In this document: in pieces, positions 15,194-17,857 of the stretch | Layout of the letters: each line of letters opens with the position of its first letter | Position numbering within the stretch: position 1 is the stretch's first letter | Assembly: GCA_964632505.1 (NCBI GenBank) | Contig: CAZWCE010000036.1 | Location: 1-17,857, forward strand | Reading direction: 5' to 3' | Length of the DNA: 17,857 bases | Source: CAZWCE01 sp964632505 | Lineage (GTDB): Bacteria > Planctomycetota > Planctomycetia > Pirellulales > Thermoguttaceae | Translations under genes and position numbers: made by a program | The notes under the pieces: model-generated | Told to the model about the DNA's origin: nothing | The model's input: the letters and a program-made list of their open reading frames with translations, nothing else | Databases searched by the model: none

Positions 15194-17120
15194 ACGATTC
15201 CACCACCTGGAGGCCGAAAAGACGCTCCGGGCGTGGCGGAGGATCACGAAGAGGCGGCAGTTCCGGAAGCACGGGCAGAAGCAGGCTCGAAGGATGATCG
15301 GCATCATGTAGGATGGTCACGGTCGCGGGGGGGCGATTGGAATCGTACCGATAACTCGCTTGTCCCGAACGGGTGACGCCGATCGGATCATTGAAGGGTG
15401 GCCGACTGACACGCAACACGAGCTTGTGACCAGGTCGGAAGACATGGCCGACGGGAAATATTTCGATACGGTAACAGTACGCTTCGCCCGGCGAGATCGG
15501 CCTGAGTCGGTCATGTCGATGGTGAGGCCGGACGAGCATCTCTCTCCCCTCCAGCGAGGCGAAGACGGATTCCTCTTCGTCGACTCCACGATGCGATGCC
15601 CGCAAGAGTCCACGTTGTAGTCCATAGAGATCGCCTTTAGGAGTGAGATCGGCGAGCAAGACGAAGAAATCGGTATCGAGGGTACTCGTTTTCGCCCACA
15701 AATTGACGACAATCGGCCCACAGATCGCCACCGGTTCATCGATCTCAAGGGTATAGTAGAGTTTTTCATTTTCTTCGAGGACGTCTCCCCGCCCGATGCG
15801 ATAGACATCGGGGGTTTCCGTCGCGTCGGGAGATTCCAGGGAAAGCCGGTTGGCTGAACGAATATATAAATATGTCCACTTTGTCTCGGGAATTGGAAAA
15901 TCTTCGGCCACCACCGGCGGATTCGTGAGAAGATGATTGCGGGTCTCGTTCCAGCAAGTTTCAAAGTAGCAGAACACTCTTTTCTGAGGGGCGATCGGGA
16001 CTTCGTTCGCTTCCTCCAGCAAGTAGTGCTTCAGCCAATGGTCCATCTGCTTTTCCAGAACAGGCGGGGTTCGATGAGAACCATTGGTCATGACCAGTCG
16101 CCTGGGCGTATTCTGAGGAATCTGAGAAAAAAGCCAGCAACCACTGGGACCGGTCTGCTCGTCTTGATATTGGTGCCCGATCAAGATCGGCGAGTGGATC
16201 CCGTCAGCGGCTTCGCGTAGCGATCGTTCCACCATTTCTCGGCTTTCAAGCGGTTCATGCAGCAGCATCCACAGCATGTCCTGAGTGAGATCGCGTTTTC
16301 CACGGTCTTCAACGATCTTCCGATACGCCGAAGTGTCGAGCCCGCGAGCGATCATGGCGGCCTGTCCCGATCCGAAAGGACCTTCCGCATGGTAATAGTT
16401 ATTGAGCCAGTCCATGGGAAATCCACAATTGGGAACGCCGCCGATCCTTCCAATACCTCGATAGAAATCTTCGCACAAGCCCGAAACGCAAACGGCCTTC
16501 ACCGATGGCGGGTGGGTACTGGCGGTCAAGAACCCCATCAGGCCGGGCCAGGAATGGCCGACGATTCCCACTCGCCCGTTCGACCATGGTTGTTGGGCGA
16601 TCCAGTTCTCGATCACTTCGTAGCCGTCCTTCCAGGAGCGCGGCGTCCAAGGCTGGAGTTGCCCGCCGGAGGCTCCGGTCCCCCGGAGCGAAACGTTTAC
16701 CGTCACGCACCGATCCCCAAATCGTCGGGGGTCCATCGGAAATGCCGCGAAGGCGTAGCCGCAAGTGCTGAAGATCGTCGGCCACGTTCGCTTCGGATCG
16801 GCCGGATCGCAGTCGTGGGGATAGCCGATGGCCAAGGCGATCTTCACCCCGTCCGACATCGTGGCAAAGGTGTATTCATGCCGAAAAGAGATTTTCCCGC
16901 TCGGTTGTCTGGCCTTTTCTCGTGCGACCATTTGTCGGTGAAACGTTTCCGCTTCTTTTCGGGTCAGACGACCGTCGCCGTCGGCATCGGCGTTGGGATA
17001 CTGCTCGAGCCACTTTTGGAGTTGGGCCTCGCTCGCCTGCTGGAAGTCCTGAGCGCGACTGACGACCGCCGGGCACATCGCCACGCAAAGAAAGGACAGA
17101 ATCATCGTTCGACGCATCAT
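15183..17120 (-). CDS. secreted CocE/NonD-family serine hydrolase with EF-hand-like loop
   Basis: A 645-residue exported hydrolase. Residues 1-23 form a signal peptide (MILSFLCVAM...VVSRAQD). Near 41-56 lies an EF-hand-like loop, PNADADGDGRLTRKEAE, likely to bind calcium. An alpha/beta-hydrolase domain (about 78-375) carries the nucleophile S190 in GIVGHSWPG, the probable acid near D320 (GHQYQDEQ) and the probable catalytic H349 (NGSHRTP). The C-terminal jelly-roll typical of CocE/X-prolyl peptidases covers about 410-640. The family cleaves acyl ester or amide bonds (cocaine esterase, glutaryl-acylase, X-Pro peptidase), but the true substrate cannot be read. ATG 17120 has an AAAGGGA site eight bases upstream. 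The gene stands alone behind a candidate operator-promoter. A degraded paralogous fragment lies at 284-435. Confidence 0.92.
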   Translation of the reverse strand: MMRRTMILSFLCVAMCPAVVSRAQDFQQASEAQLQKWLEQYPNADADGDGRLTRKEAETFHRQMVAREKARQPSGKISFRHEYTFATMSDGVKIALAIGYPHDCDPADPKRTWPTIFSTCGYAFAAFPMDPRRFGDRCVTVNVSLRGTGASGGQLQPWTPRSWKDGYEVIENWIAQQPWSNGRVGIVGHSWPGLMGFLTASTHPPSVKAVCVSGLCEDFYRGIGRIGGVPNCGFPMDWLNNYYHAEGPFGSGQAAMIARGLDTSAYRKIVEDRGKRDLTQDMLWMLLHEPLESREMVERSLREAADGIHSPILIGHQYQDEQTGPSGCWLFSQIPQNTPRRLVMTNGSHRTPPVLEKQMDHWLKHYLLEEANEVPIAPQKRVFCYFETCWNETRNHLLTNPPVVAEDFPIPETKWTYLYIRSANRLSLESPDATETPDVYRIGRGDVLEENEKLYYTLEIDEPVAICGPIVVNLWAKTSTLDTDFFVLLADLTPKGDLYGLQRGLLRASHRGVDEEESVFASLEGREMLVRPHHRHDRLRPISPGEAYCYRIEIFPVGHVFRPGHKLVLRVSRPPFNDPIGVTRSGQASYRYDSNRPPATVTILHDADHPSSLLLPVLPELPPLRDPPPRPERLFGLQVVESFTE

Positions 17121-17161
17121 CAGAATTCCCTTTCACCATGAACGGAGAAGTTGCAAAACTC

Positions 17162-17191
17162 ATAATGGGCTATGATATTGTTAGCCCTCAA
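17162..17191 (-). promoter_or_regulatory. candidate promoter with inverted-repeat operator for the hydrolase gene
   Basis: On the minus strand TTGAGG (17186-17191) and CATTAT (17162-17167) are 18 bases apart, each matching the sigma70 consensus at 4 of 6. The spacer is almost exactly filled by a perfect 6-bp inverted repeat, GGGCTA-N9-TAGCCC at 17167-17187. The ATG follows 41 bases downstream. The layout matches that of the promoter at 1678-1706 although the repeat sequence differs. Confidence 0.4.
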
Positions 17192-17522
17192 TCAACCGAA
17201 TGATTTTGGATGAATTCCAAAAAGACTCAAAACCACTTGGTTTCTCGTTGTCTCAATGGTAGAACCATGACGCTTTGTCGTAGAACCAGGAAGATTTCGA
17301 GCGAAGATCAATATAAAGAATTGAATGAGAGAAAACAAGCGCCATCGAGCGGGGAGTGCATGACGACGAATCTGCAGTCAGGGATGCGCGATTGCAAGCA
17401 GCGGTGCATCGACTACTTCAAGGCCGAGTCAGTAGGATTTAGCGGGACCATGTCGGCAACACCAATCCCAGCAAAATCGGTTAGGAACAACCAACAGGCC
17501 CTTGCCCATTTAGGAGAAAGGT

Positions 17523-17632
17523 ATTATGGAGCGTCGCATATCTATTGAACCCCGGGCGAACAGCGAGAGCCCGGCCTCAAGGGCGTCATTGCATGAACCG
17601 AGGGGCCCCTATTGATGCGAACATGAATCAAT
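17523..17632 (+). repeat. dispersed structured repeat, right copy
   Basis: This is the inverted partner of 3465-3574. It has a perfect 6-bp hairpin CCGGGC...GCCCGG near 17552-17574, a 10-bp palindrome AGGGGCCCCT at 17601-17610, and complementary ends TCGCAT (17534-17539) and ATGCGA (17615-17620) that could close the element as RNA or DNA. It is about 110 bp long, the size of a REP-like or MITE-like element, though no target-site duplication is evident. Confidence 0.8.
17526..17615 (+). CDS. possible 29-residue peptide inside the right repeat
   Basis: ATG 17526 has AGGAG at 17512-17516, nine bases upstream, and opens 29 codons to TGA at 17613-17615. The peptide contains RANSESPASRASLHEPRG. 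The left copy keeps most of the same residues (RANSESRASRSSLHEPTG) and the same stop, but its start is ATT and it has no ribosome binding site. Two of the differences are silent changes at Arg and Leu codons. This is thin evidence, and the frame may simply cross a structured element. Confidence 0.25.
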   Translation: MERRISIEPRANSESPASRASLHEPRGPY

Positions 17633-17857
17633 GCGCGAACCATCGCACCCTCGGCCGACCTGCTCCCGATTCTTTTCCTTTCCAAAAAGCAATATACAGC
17701 CAGAACGCCTCGCATGCAACACGCACTCCAATCCGGTGGTGGTTCATGAAGTTCTGTGATGAATAGCCGTTTTGGTTGCAACAGGTACAAGATCGACGAT
17801 CGGGGGGTGTGGCTAATATTCGGTTGCGTTTTTTGGCGTCTGTCAGGCGACGGTGAA

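Larger units (their letters stand above)
17121..17857. other. right-hand region without an intact recognisable gene
   Basis: The left end holds the candidate promoter of the hydrolase gene and the middle holds the right copy of the dispersed repeat. A plus-strand frame of 112 codons at 17210-17548 lacks a clear ribosome binding site and known motifs, so I did not call it. From 17633 to the end I see no gene, terminator or repeat that I can support. Confidence 0.45.

Noticed and set aside
17210..17548. A 112-codon plus-strand frame in the right-hand region
   Set aside because: There is no convincing ribosome binding site, no motif, and its end runs into the dispersed repeat in a different frame from the better-supported 29-codon peptide.

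Overview
The window looks like a stretch of a Planctomycetota chromosome. This is an inference from style, not from a marker gene. The signs are a secreted serine hydrolase with an EF-hand-like loop, a secreted calcium-loop beta-propeller, a hybrid-kinase remnant with the receiver start RILLAEDGPDNQRLI, and long spacers holding degraded genes. I found no rRNA, tRNA, CRISPR array or intact transposase.

Layout. Bases 1-435 hold no intact gene, but 284-435 carry a collapsed, frameshifted piece of a second CocE/NonD-type hydrolase. A secreted protein of unknown family (501-1625, minus) and an FG-GAP/rhamnogalacturonan-lyase-like propeller (2080-3441, plus) diverge from a shared promoter region. 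A structured repeat of about 110 bp lies at 3465-3574, with an inverted partner at 17523-17632. A chemoreceptor with two tandem CZB-type zinc-binding modules placed outside the membrane occupies 3754-5988 (minus).

The centre (6779-14200, plus) is a seven-gene envelope export cluster. Its order is a TolC-type outer-membrane channel, a Cys-rich secreted protein, an FtsX/MacB-type permease, a Cys-containing lipoprotein, a HlyD-type adaptor, an ABC ATPase and a second FtsX/MacB-type permease. Together they describe a tripartite ABC exporter with two non-identical permeases and one ATPase, plus two small thiol-rich envelope proteins. A strong internal promoter and a leader with competing hairpins precede the Cys-rich gene. 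The substrate is not readable from sequence; metal or thiol-related cargo is my inference.

Downstream, 14178-14820 is a gene graveyard with a truncated ParB-like domain start and a receiver domain broken by a frameshift and stops. An intact secreted CocE/NonD hydrolase (15183-17120, minus) follows, then a mostly empty region containing the right-hand repeat.

Two genes, the secreted protein at 501-1625 and the hydrolase, have candidate promoters in which a perfect inverted repeat fills the -35/-10 spacer. That would suit repressor control.
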